A stretch of DNA of 64,000 bases from Corynebacterium sp. (GTDB taxonomy: Bacteria > Actinomycetota > Actinomycetes > Mycobacteriales > Mycobacteriaceae), in NCBI GenBank assembly GCA_030527885.1, contig JAUMZY010000002.1, positions 1-64,000 of the forward strand. The letters run 5' to 3'. Shown here one piece after another: positions 17,025-23,993 of the stretch (position 1 is its first letter; every line of letters starts with the position of its first letter). The translations under genes were made by a program, and so were the position numbers. Below the pieces are notes generated by a model. It saw only the letters and a list, made by a program, of their open reading frames with translations, had not been told where the DNA came from and did not search any database.

Positions 17025-17249
17025 ATGCGTAAAACCATCACATCCTACGAAACTGCACTGAAAGTCATTGAAAAAAGATTCGGGACTGCCCGCCACATCC
17101 TCAGCACTAGTGAATTCGCCGACCTCATCGGCGTGAGTACCGAAACAGTCAGGAACTACTGCCAACGCGGTGACATCATCACCCGCCGACGCAGCCCACG
17201 CGGACGCTACCGAATCCCATACACACAACTCGTCGACTTCAAAGGATAA
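17025..17249 (+). CDS. Small HTH DNA-binding protein
   Basis: 74 aa. The motif STSEFADLIGVSTETVRNYCQRGDIITRRRSPRGRYRIPYTQL is an HTH_17/MerR-like winged helix, similar in layout to the excisionase-like protein 70 bases upstream. Either of the two may be the true excisionase. Confidence 0.75.
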   Translation: MRKTITSYETALKVIEKRFGTARHILSTSEFADLIGVSTETVRNYCQRGDIITRRRSPRGRYRIPYTQLVDFKG

Positions 17250-17254
17250 CCACC

Positions 17255-17536
17255 ATGACCAACCCCAACCCTCTTGACGATGACTTCGAATGGGAACTAG
17301 CACGCCTACGCCACCCCGCAGGTCAACAACAACGCCACCAAGAAACACCCGAAGATGATGACCTCACCGCCATCTGCAAAGCCGCCGGCGTACTCATCCC
17401 AGGCGGCTGCCCACCTCACCGCAAACCACCACACACCCCACCAACCCCATCAACAATCACCTACTACTTCATCAGCCTAGGCGCCATCATCACCGCCATG
17501 GCACTCACCATCACCCTCCTCGCACTCAACCTCTAA
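17255..17536 (+). CDS. Small protein with C-terminal TM segment
   Basis: 93 aa. Acidic, proline-rich N-terminus (residues 1-65) followed by one TM helix at the very C-terminus (about 70-92: YYFISLGAIITAMALTITLLAL), a tail-anchored arrangement. Six bases after the HTH gene, so in its operon. No recognisable family. A membrane-targeted early phage function is possible. Confidence 0.6.
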   Translation: MTNPNPLDDDFEWELARLRHPAGQQQRHQETPEDDDLTAICKAAGVLIPGGCPPHRKPPHTPPTPSTITYYFISLGAIITAMALTITLLALNL

Positions 17537-17540
17537 ACCC

Positions 17541-17756
17541 ATGAACCACCACAATGAGCGCACCCAAATATACAACTGCCTCAAAAACGTAGAAAACACC
17601 AACTGGAACTACATCTACCACCACCCAGACGTCACCAACGCCTGGACCAACCTCCTAGAAATCCTCAACACCACCAATGATCACAGCCCACGAACACGAA
17701 CACCGCCGCCTTATCCGACAGGTCCGCTACGAAGTCGCCGACAAACTCCACGATGA
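17541..17756 (+). CDS. Small hypothetical phage protein, overlapping
   Basis: 71 aa. The first 47 residues (polar, rich in Asn/His/Trp) look protein-like. The last 24 run antiphase over the next gene and look like a shadow. The overlap with the 17677 gene is 80 bases. Real gene or leader fragment cannot be decided here. Confidence 0.35.
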   Translation: MNHHNERTQIYNCLKNVENTNWNYIYHHPDVTNAWTNLLEILNTTNDHSPRTRTPPPYPTGPLRSRRQTPR

Positions 17757-17976
17757 AGCCCAAAAACTCCCCAACGCCATCGACCCCACAGACCAATGCC
17801 AACACGCCAACTGCCTTAAAAAACGCGACCCACACAGCGAACTAGCCCTCTGCCCCTACCACGACCAAATAGCCCACGCCATCCTCAACCCCTACCAATA
17901 CAAAAACTGGGACGGCAAGGACAAACGCATCAAACACCGGCCACCACGTGCGCGCCGGGGTAGTGCGAAAAGCTAG
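17677..17976 (+). CDS. Small Cys/His-containing phage protein
   Basis: 99 aa, basic. C-terminal half has a possible zinc knuckle: CQHANC (two Cys), then LCPYHDQ (Cys and His). Contains an Arg-rich tail. Lies just upstream of the replication initiator. Function not recognised, though nucleic-acid binding is plausible. Confidence 0.5.
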   Translation: MITAHEHEHRRLIRQVRYEVADKLHDEAQKLPNAIDPTDQCQHANCLKKRDPHSELALCPYHDQIAHAILNPYQYKNWDGKDKRIKHRPPRARRGSAKS

Positions 17977-18044
17977 AAACCCGCCAGGTAGGTGAAAACG
18001 ATAGGAAACCTCATGCTTTAGCAGCCACCCTCATTCATCAAACA

Positions 18045-18063
18045 CAGGCAGAGAATCTGCCTG
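18045..18063 (+). repeat. Perfect hairpin upstream of replication initiator gene
   Basis: CAGGCAGA-GAA-TCTGCCTG, 8-bp arms, 3-nt loop, about 50 bases before the start at 18112. No T-run follows. Could be a regulatory stem in the leader. Confidence 0.45.
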
Positions 18064-18111
18064 ACCACCTGAAATCAGCATCACTCCTAAGACCTCTAGG
18101 GAGAACCCATC

Positions 18112-19554
18112 ATGAGCCGCCAAGCCAAACGCTTCGCCAAAATCAACCGCGACATCTGGTCTGATCCAGATTTCCGCCAACTCACCGCCCCTGCCCAATA
18201 TCTCTTCGTCATGCTAGTTTCCCACCCATCACTAAACCTCGCTGGGGTGGGGGACTGGCGCCCTAAGCGCCTCCAAGCGCTAGCTAAGGACCTAACGGTC
18301 GACTTTATCGAAGGAGCAGCGGCAGAACTAGAGCATCACCGCTACGTACTTTTTGATGCCGACACGGAAGAATATTTAGTTCGCTCATTTTTTCGAAATG
18401 ACGACTGCTTACGCAACCCCAATATGGGCACAGGGGCAGCCCGTGACGTTAAGAAAATCGCGTCCGAGAAACTCATGACAGCCGCCGTATTCGAGCTGCG
18501 CCGCCTCCAAGTGGATGCTCCTAAGAAGCCAGGGTTGCAAGCGCGTGAGATGACCGATCTGATTGAATCTGGGCTAGGGCTGATCCCACCTCAAACCCCT
18601 TCAATGCCGGCTACGCCAAGCATGTACCCAACGCCAGCGGAACCATTGGTGGAACAAGATGTAAACCATTCCCCCAATGATTACCGCAATGGTTTGCCCA
18701 ATGATTGTTTTCCCAGCTCAGAAACAAAGTGCAAACCATTGGGGAAACAAAATGCAAACCAAGCCGCCTCATACAACAAACAAACAAACTTTCAGGGGGT
18801 AGAGGTAGTAGATCTTGTTACGGTCCGCGCGCGCGAGGTTGAACCCCTCCTTGAAAATTTTGAAAAAAGCCAACCGGCTGCGGCTACCGCCGCAAGCCTC
18901 CCAACACCCGCACCTGCCCCAGAGCCAGTGCTAGAGGCGGGAAACCCTTCTGATTGGTCCACCGCTGCGGACCCACGCTGCCGCCAACACGCACACTGGC
19001 AACGGGATCACGTGCCGGCCTGCCGGGCATGCGGACAAGCCCGTAAGTGGTTTGAACAGCAGAAACAAGGCGCACGGAATGCGCGCCTAGCAGCTATCGA
19101 GGACTGCGAGATGTGTGATAACCATGGCTTCGTCACTGTCGAACTGGCCGATGGCTCCAGCGTCGTAACGCGATGTGACCACGAAACCTACCCAAATCCG
19201 CAAGAATTTGAGCCAGAGCCCGAGTTTGAGCAGGAATCTGACCCAGAGTTCCGGCGGCAACTTTTAGAGCAGCTACGGGCACGCTGGGCCCAAAAAAGCA
19301 CAACTCATGCAAATGAAGTGCCAAAAGCTGATGCTCCAGTGCATGAACCCGAACCACTAACTGCCGTGGATTCAGATGCTGACCTGCCTGAATTTGAACC
19401 ACTAGACACCGTAGATGCTGCTGTCATCCTGCCTGAATTTGAATCCCTCACCACACCAGGCCCTGATGCCTACGAGTACGACTTCGAGCCACTAGACACA
19501 TCAGACGTAGGCGCCTACGAGTATGAGCTCGAACCACTAGCTACTGCCGTATGA
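18112..19554 (+). CDS. Phage replication initiator-like protein
   Basis: 480 aa. The N-terminal about 140 residues form the winged-helix domain common to actinophage replication proteins (KRFAKINRDIWSDPDFRQLTAPAQYLFVMLVSHP... LVRSFFRNDDC). The middle is disordered. About 285-345 holds Cys/His pairs (CRQHAHWQ, CRACGQ, CEMCDNHGF) that could bind zinc. The C-terminal 100 residues carry three acidic repeats of the EFEPLDT/EFESLTT/ELEPLAT kind. The gene contains an iteron cluster (18640-18760), as in lambda O. Likely binds the phage origin and recruits host helicase. Confidence 0.7.
   Translation: MSRQAKRFAKINRDIWSDPDFRQLTAPAQYLFVMLVSHPSLNLAGVGDWRPKRLQALAKDLTVDFIEGAAAELEHHRYVLFDADTEEYLVRSFFRNDDCLRNPNMGTGAARDVKKIASEKLMTAAVFELRRLQVDAPKKPGLQAREMTDLIESGLGLIPPQTPSMPATPSMYPTPAEPLVEQDVNHSPNDYRNGLPNDCFPSSETKCKPLGKQNANQAASYNKQTNFQGVEVVDLVTVRAREVEPLLENFEKSQPAAATAASLPTPAPAPEPVLEAGNPSDWSTAADPRCRQHAHWQRDHVPACRACGQARKWFEQQKQGARNARLAAIEDCEMCDNHGFVTVELADGSSVVTRCDHETYPNPQEFEPEPEFEQESDPEFRRQLLEQLRARWAQKSTTHANEVPKADAPVHEPEPLTAVDSDADLPEFEPLDTVDAAVILPEFESLTTPGPDAYEYDFEPLDTSDVGAYEYELEPLATAV
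18640..18760 (+). repeat. Iteron-like cluster inside the initiator gene (candidate phage origin)
   Basis: AACCATT-type motifs in both orientations: AACCATTGG at 18641, AAACCATT at 18663-18670, AATGGTTT at 18688-18695, AAACCATTGGGG at 18733-18744, plus two CCCAATGATT copies at about 18673 and 18697. This part of the protein is low-complexity linker, free to carry DNA signals. Confidence 0.5.
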
Positions 19555-19605
19555 CGTGGTCCAAAACCTGCACAATACGAAAACACTTTCGAGGATTATG
19601 AACAC

Positions 19606-20067
19606 ATGAAAATTAAATTCTTCGTACCCGGTACACCTCGCCCTCAGGGCTCTAAACGCCATGTTGGCGCCGGGCACTATATCGAAGCTAGCCGACACCT
19701 AGCCGGGTGGCGACTATCCATCATCGAAGCAACGCTGGCTGCTGTTCAGCCGCTCCACACACCCACATGGAAGAAAGCGTTGCACGTATCAGTGGAATTC
19801 GTTATGCCCCGCCCCAAACGCCTACGTGGTAAGCCAACCCCACCTCATATCTCGCCACCTGACCTGGACAAACTGCAACGCGCTGTTGGCGATGCCCTCA
19901 CGCAGGCAGAGATCATCGCAGATGACTCACAAATCATCAGCTGGCTAGCAACAAAACGACGCGCCGCCGACAGTGAAGAACCCGGCGCGCATATGACGAT
20001 TGTGTTTCTCGATGCAACGGTGGATGGCGATGATGGGAGTGCAGGCGTATGTGCGCATCTGTGCTAG
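19606..20067 (+). CDS. RusA-like Holliday junction resolvase
   Basis: 153 aa. The family core is clear: FVPGTPRPQGSKRH at the N-terminus, SPPDLDKLQRAVGDALTQAEIIADDSQI with the catalytic Asp residues, and the C-terminal strand with MTIVFLD. Resolves branched DNA before packaging. In the early replication/recombination module. Confidence 0.9.
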   Translation: MKIKFFVPGTPRPQGSKRHVGAGHYIEASRHLAGWRLSIIEATLAAVQPLHTPTWKKALHVSVEFVMPRPKRLRGKPTPPHISPPDLDKLQRAVGDALTQAEIIADDSQIISWLATKRRAADSEEPGAHMTIVFLDATVDGDDGSAGVCAHLC

Positions 20068-20122
20068 ATATGACCGCAGGTAGTCGGATGATGTGGTTTG
20101 ATCATCAGGATCAGCGGGCAAT

Positions 20123-20572
20123 GTGCTAGAGGACCTTAAGAAAGCCAAATGGTACGTAGAGCGGGAGATTCAACGCACCACTCCGCCTCAGCAGACACCC
20201 AACCCCATCCCAGTAAAAAGCGATATTTGGGAGTACATCGACCCCATCGACCGACCTGATATTGCAGCTCTGCTCCCACAGTATCAAGATGATCTGCTTC
20301 AATTCGCCCAGCTGGTGGCCAAGCACATCACCTCACGCAAAAATGATACACGTGAGGATGTCTGCACCGCAGGAGTTCTGAGTCAAGTCCATCTGCGTCA
20401 TACCGCTTATGACTTCATTGATATCTCCTACAGTACCTTGGACCACCATTACTGGAGTCGCATCACGGAGGGTGATGGGCTCTGCCGGATAGAGGCCCAG
20501 GTAATCATCAACTCCACCACTATCTACGACCCATGGGCTGATCAAGATGAAAAGGACAACAACAATGACTAA
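20123..20572 (+). CDS. Hypothetical phage protein, paralogue of the 21697 gene
   Basis: 149 aa from a GTG. Contains IWEYIDPIDRPDIAALLPQYQDDLLQFAQLVAKH, closely matching LHDYIQPGDRPDLDALPPELQDQVLRFALRVVQL of the gene at 21697. Acidic C-terminus. The first gene of a repeated small-gene block. Function unknown. Confidence 0.6.
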   Translation: MLEDLKKAKWYVEREIQRTTPPQQTPNPIPVKSDIWEYIDPIDRPDIAALLPQYQDDLLQFAQLVAKHITSRKNDTREDVCTAGVLSQVHLRHTAYDFIDISYSTLDHHYWSRITEGDGLCRIEAQVIINSTTIYDPWADQDEKDNNND

Positions 20573-21038
20573 TATTCCCTTCCCTACAGCTGAAGACCAG
20601 CAATACTTGAATCAACTAGCCACTGCTGCCCACGCACTGGCCACGGGCGGCAACCTCACCATTGAAGAGCAACGCAATTACATTGGTGCTGCCGCACGCC
20701 TGTGGGCATACCTCACACAATACGAGGGGCAGTGCGTAGAAGAAAACACCAAAGCGACCCTCAGCGACCCAGACGGCACCCGACCCAATTACCTGGATAT
20801 CGCCTACTGCGAGCATATTGATGGCACATGGCCTATCTGCCTCTGTGCATATCGAGAATATCCACGAATCAAAGTTGCAACCGAGTTTGACTCCGTATTT
20901 TTCAGGGTCGATCCCGACCAGCTCAAAGTATTTGCCGCAGCTATCTTTTCCATGTTGTCCCACCCGCTCACAGCAGAAGAACTCAATGCTGCCCAGGATG
21001 AAGCCATCAGGCAGCAAATGGGAACTTTAAATGATTGA
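20565..21038 (+). CDS. Hypothetical phage protein with a broken paralogue downstream
   Basis: 157 aa from the ATG at 20565 (MTNIPFPTAEDQQYL). It overlaps the previous stop by eight bases. Acidic, soluble, helical. No family recognised. A degraded copy of its N-terminal third lies at 21339-21491. Confidence 0.6.
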   Translation: MTNIPFPTAEDQQYLNQLATAAHALATGGNLTIEEQRNYIGAAARLWAYLTQYEGQCVEENTKATLSDPDGTRPNYLDIAYCEHIDGTWPICLCAYREYPRIKVATEFDSVFFRVDPDQLKVFAAAIFSMLSHPLTAEELNAAQDEAIRQQMGTLND

Positions 21039-21342
21039 TCCGCGCCGGGTTGAATATCCAATGGCGGTGCTTGATTTCATACTTATGGTCGAAAAGATTG
21101 ATGAAGCACTTGAACGCGATGAAGAACTTTTCAACGATCTTGACGAAGCGAAAAACTTTCCTCACATGCTGCTTGTGTTGGGTGACCTGTATCGAATTTC
21201 TGGCAATCGGGTAAGTGCGCAAGCGTTGAATCTCATCTGGGATGTTATCGAGATGTACGACAAAAGTGACAATGAAGATTGGTGGCTTATCGTAGGCATT
21301 GCCGATCCTATTTTCGACCAAGCTAGGACCACCAAAGAATGA
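21031..21342 (+). CDS. Small acidic hypothetical phage protein
   Basis: 103 aa, overlapping the previous stop by eight bases. Rich in Asp/Glu with a helical pattern (VLDFILMVEKIDEALERDEELFNDLDEAK). Small acidic early proteins often act as inhibitors or DNA mimics, but there is no specific evidence here. Confidence 0.6.
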   Translation: MIDPRRVEYPMAVLDFILMVEKIDEALERDEELFNDLDEAKNFPHMLLVLGDLYRISGNRVSAQALNLIWDVIEMYDKSDNEDWWLIVGIADPIFDQARTTKE

Positions 21343-21491
21343 TAATCCCATTTGCTTCTGTTGAGGATTCACGGCAGATTGAACATCTCACTGATGCTAT
21401 TCCCCCGCTAGATATTGGTGGTGCTGTTGTTCGACTGTGAGTGTACCTCACTCAATACCAAGAATCCTCCCTACCTGAAGAAAGTAAGTAA
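21339..21491 (+). pseudogene. Truncated paralogue of the 20565 gene with Trp-to-stop change
   Basis: Reading from the ATG at 21339: MIIPFASVEDSRQIEHLTDAI..., parallel to MTNIPFPTAEDQQYLNQLATAA. At 21438-21440 a TGA replaces the Trp of RLWAYLTQY (here RL*VYLTQY), and the frame then continues YLTQYQESSLPEESK before TAA at 21489. The rest of the protein is missing. This shows duplication followed by decay. Confidence 0.75.
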
Positions 21492-21493
21492 TC

Positions 21494-21697
21494 ATGAACC
21501 CTAATCCCCGTGAACAAGTACGAACCATCATTACAGAAGTACTTACTACCCACACTAAGGGCTGCTTCGCCGACAATTACGTTCTCGACGGGAAGATGCC
21601 AGCCGGTGAATACAAAGTCATGGAGATCCTCTCCTGTGCACCACGAGAATACCGATCTATCACCCTCCCATACACCGATGACAAGGAAGAAGACTAA
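21494..21697 (+). CDS. Small hypothetical phage protein
   Basis: 67 aa, begins just after the pseudogene. Acidic end (YTDDKEED). Stop overlaps the ATG of the next gene. No family recognised. Confidence 0.5.
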   Translation: MNPNPREQVRTIITEVLTTHTKGCFADNYVLDGKMPAGEYKVMEILSCAPREYRSITLPYTDDKEED

Positions 21698-22107
21698 TGA
21701 AACTGCACGATTACATTCAGCCGGGTGACCGCCCAGACCTCGACGCACTACCACCAGAACTGCAAGACCAAGTGCTACGGTTTGCGCTCCGGGTAGTTCA
21801 ATTACAGGAGAAAAATGCTGACCAGCTTTACGTAGTGCTGCTCAATCTGGCGGTTACTTGGTTCACCTCTGACGGTGTCAACGGCCTCGACCTTTACTAC
21901 CCGAACTGGTGGGGGAGTCATTATGTCTGGGGGTACCGGGGCGACACAGGGCGCCTCGCCCAGCCTAACCTCCCGATTCGCGCTTACACGTTGAAAGCAT
22001 CAGGCGGCAAACAATACCCGATCAATCCGCCTGAGCAGTCCATCGCAGGTTACACCCTCACACCCAAAGCAGAAGCACTACTGGCACAAGAAGGAGACAT
22101 CCAATGA
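21697..22107 (+). CDS. Hypothetical phage protein, paralogue of the 20123 gene
   Basis: 136 aa. Shares YIQPGDRPDLDALPPELQDQ with the 20123 product. The middle (WFTSDGVNGLDLYYPNWWGSHYVWGYRGDTG) is rich in aromatics and Gly. One base overlap upstream, ATGA overlap downstream, so part of a tightly packed operon. Confidence 0.6.
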   Translation: MKLHDYIQPGDRPDLDALPPELQDQVLRFALRVVQLQEKNADQLYVVLLNLAVTWFTSDGVNGLDLYYPNWWGSHYVWGYRGDTGRLAQPNLPIRAYTLKASGGKQYPINPPEQSIAGYTLTPKAEALLAQEGDIQ

Positions 22108-22265
22108 ATGCGAGATACCTTAACGCGCTACGACGCTTTGCAGCCGGCAAGCGTATCAACAACACGATGATGCGTTTCCTCATCGACCTTGAATACATCG
22201 CACACGATGAATACGGCAGCCGGGTACTTACGCGCCGGGGTGTGCGTGTGCTACAGGATCAGTAG
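22104..22265 (+). CDS. 53-aa basic phage protein
   Basis: Starts in an ATGA overlap with the previous stop and ends with TAG at 22263-22265. Basic N-terminus (ARYLNALRRFAAGKRINN) and LTRRGVRVLQDQ at the end. Short, but the overlap and ribosome-binding site (AAGGAGA upstream) support translation. Function unknown. Confidence 0.6.
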   Translation: MNARYLNALRRFAAGKRINNTMMRFLIDLEYIAHDEYGSRVLTRRGVRVLQDQ

Positions 22266-22342
22266 GTACAGATGTATGATCTAACAAGCTGCATATGTGA
22301 TGTGTGCAGCTAATACGTACTTGATATGTTGAGGGGAGAGCA

Positions 22343-22912
22343 TTGACGTCGTTACGTAAAATTTGCCTAAACCTTGCCGAACTCTGCAAGGAACTTGATG
22401 CTGAACTTTTACCAAGCTCGATTGATTCCACGATCCCACGTGATGGTGGACACCGGCACGCGGGCAGTCGTCCACCGTGCAGCCTCACTACGCTACATAC
22501 CAAGATGGATTACGAGTCAGAGATTAAGGACCTGATTGTGCAGGTGTGTCAACATGCTGACATTGATACTGCTTCGTTGGCATCTAAGCCATTGCCCATG
22601 TGGTGTGTATGGCTAGCAGCAAACACCGATCTGGTGCAGCTGCACCCTGAACCTGATGTGATAGATCAGGGACTGCGCACGTTAGAGCGTGAGCTGTATC
22701 GACGTCATGATCGTGAGTCACCAGTTATGCCTAGTGGTGGCTGGTATCTGCTGCGGGACTGCCTAGCCCAGGCACAGCAACATGGTTATCAGGTCAGCGC
22801 TAAGCAGCTACGACACTGGCGGGCACGCGGATACGTGCGTGCAGCTCATCGACGTGATGGCACGCTACACTATGCACTAGCAGACGTGCTAGAGAAGGCG
22901 AGTGTTGACTAA
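22343..22912 (+). CDS. Phage protein with C-terminal HTH, possible late-gene regulator
   Basis: 189 aa from a TTG with a good ribosome-binding site (GAGGGGAG). The C-terminal 60 residues resemble a MerR-like winged helix (YQVSAKQLRHWRARGYVRAAHRRDGTLHYALADVLE). It lies immediately upstream of a promoter-plus-terminator unit that precedes all packaging and structural genes, the position of lambda Q. A role in switching on late transcription is inferred from this arrangement. Confidence 0.5.
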   Translation: MTSLRKICLNLAELCKELDAELLPSSIDSTIPRDGGHRHAGSRPPCSLTTLHTKMDYESEIKDLIVQVCQHADIDTASLASKPLPMWCVWLAANTDLVQLHPEPDVIDQGLRTLERELYRRHDRESPVMPSGGWYLLRDCLAQAQQHGYQVSAKQLRHWRARGYVRAAHRRDGTLHYALADVLEKASVD

Positions 22913-22978
22913 CTGGGTAACCTTAGTGTTATACTTTGCGTATGCAACCCCCATGCCCACAAGGGCGCTGGGGGTTTT
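22905..22978 (+). promoter_or_regulatory. Late promoter followed at once by a terminator hairpin
   Basis: -35 TTGACT (22905-22910) and -10 TTATAC/TATACT (22929-22935), spacer 18-19. About 10 bases after the -10 comes the hairpin AACCCCCA-t-GCCC ... GGGC-gc-TGGGGGTT with TTTT (22946-22978). Most transcripts would stop after about 40 nt unless antitermination occurs. Confidence 0.55.
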
Positions 22979-23008
22979 CGCATGTCATGATGATGATTGG
23001 GGGAGATA

Positions 23009-23374
23009 ATGAGGGCAAACAAGATTTGTTCTCATGCTGGGTGCCCGACGGCTGCCGTATATCAAGGACGGTGCACCCAGCACGCTCGACAGCATGAGCA
23101 ACGCCAGCGGCGCACAGTACCAACGAAGATTGACCGCACCTATACCCGGAAACATAGGCATGTTATAGTGCAAGCCTGGCGGGAACAACATGGTGATATC
23201 TGCCCCGGATATCAACGCCCACCCCATCCAGCTGCTGATCTCACAGCCCAACACGATGCCGCCTTAGCCGATGGCGGCGGAGCGCATCAGCCGCTAACCG
23301 TGCTCTGCCGCAGCTGTAACTCCAGGCATGGCGCGCAGGTACGCAACCGCCTATACAACGGTTTTTCGCAATGA
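23009..23374 (+). CDS. HNH endonuclease
   Basis: 121 aa from the ATG at 23009 (GGGGGAG ribosome-binding site). Early Cys/His cluster (CSHAGC...CTQH), then the HNH core DLTAQHDAALADGGGAHQPLTVLCRSCNSRHG. Phage HNH proteins next to terminase genes are needed for cos cleavage in many HK97-like phages. Confidence 0.88.
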   Translation: MRANKICSHAGCPTAAVYQGRCTQHARQHEQRQRRTVPTKIDRTYTRKHRHVIVQAWREQHGDICPGYQRPPHPAADLTAQHDAALADGGGAHQPLTVLCRSCNSRHGAQVRNRLYNGFSQ

Positions 23375-23535
23375 ACCACCCGAATGTAGCCTAACTGAAG
23401 CCCTATAGTGGGTTTGCTGCACGCTTGTACCCCAGGGGGTGCCCCCTCCTAAAAGCCCAGGTGCCACCGCGGGGGAGGTGAAAAAAACCGTCGAGGGGTT
23501 ACGAGATTTCAAAAACCCCAGGTAGGAGGTGAAAA
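23375..23535 (+). other. Non-coding gap between HNH and terminase, candidate cos region
   Basis: 161 bases without a gene, containing G/C-rich blocks with local symmetry (CCCCAGGGGGTGCCCCCTCC at about 23431-23450 and CCACCGCGGGGGAGGTG) and a ribosome-binding site for the next gene. In HNH-associated packaging modules the cos site commonly lies here. The exact cut site cannot be read from the sequence alone. Confidence 0.4.
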
Positions 23536-23991
23536 GTGTCAGGGCCGCCACGGAAACCTCACGGCGCAAGCCGCACCAAGGGGGCTAGCCATTATGTCGT
23601 AGCATTCCTGCCAGCAGCAGGCAGGCAAGGCAAAACTCCCGCGTGGCCGCTAGATGGTGCGGCACCCGAAGGGTGGGCTGAACTATGGCGGTGTCCGCAG
23701 GCAGTGATGTGGGAGAAAAATGGCTCCTACCTCGCAGTAGCGCGATACCTGAAGTTGCGGAATCTCGTGCACTCTCTCACCGCGCTGGCAGTGAAACCCG
23801 CCTGGTACACAGAACTACGAAACACAGAAGATGCGCTAGGCCTATCACCCAAGGGCATGCAAAACCTCCGCTGGCAGATCACCACCGATGACATAGTCAA
23901 CGAAGAACCCGGCGCGCCGGGTGATGACTTTGTTTCATCTATTGATGAGCGTCGGCGGCGCATGCAAATTGTTGATGAGGGAGCTGGGTAG
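23536..23991 (+). CDS. terS: Terminase small subunit
   Basis: 151 aa from a GTG with a good ribosome-binding site (TAGGAGGTG). Basic N-terminus, helical middle (MWEKNGSYLAVARYLKLRNLV), and GLSPKGMQNLRWQITTDD as in P27-like small terminases of actinophages. Recognises phage DNA and hands it to the large subunit. Confidence 0.8.
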   Translation: MSGPPRKPHGASRTKGASHYVVAFLPAAGRQGKTPAWPLDGAAPEGWAELWRCPQAVMWEKNGSYLAVARYLKLRNLVHSLTALAVKPAWYTELRNTEDALGLSPKGMQNLRWQITTDDIVNEEPGAPGDDFVSSIDERRRRMQIVDEGAG

Positions 23992-23993
23992 CG

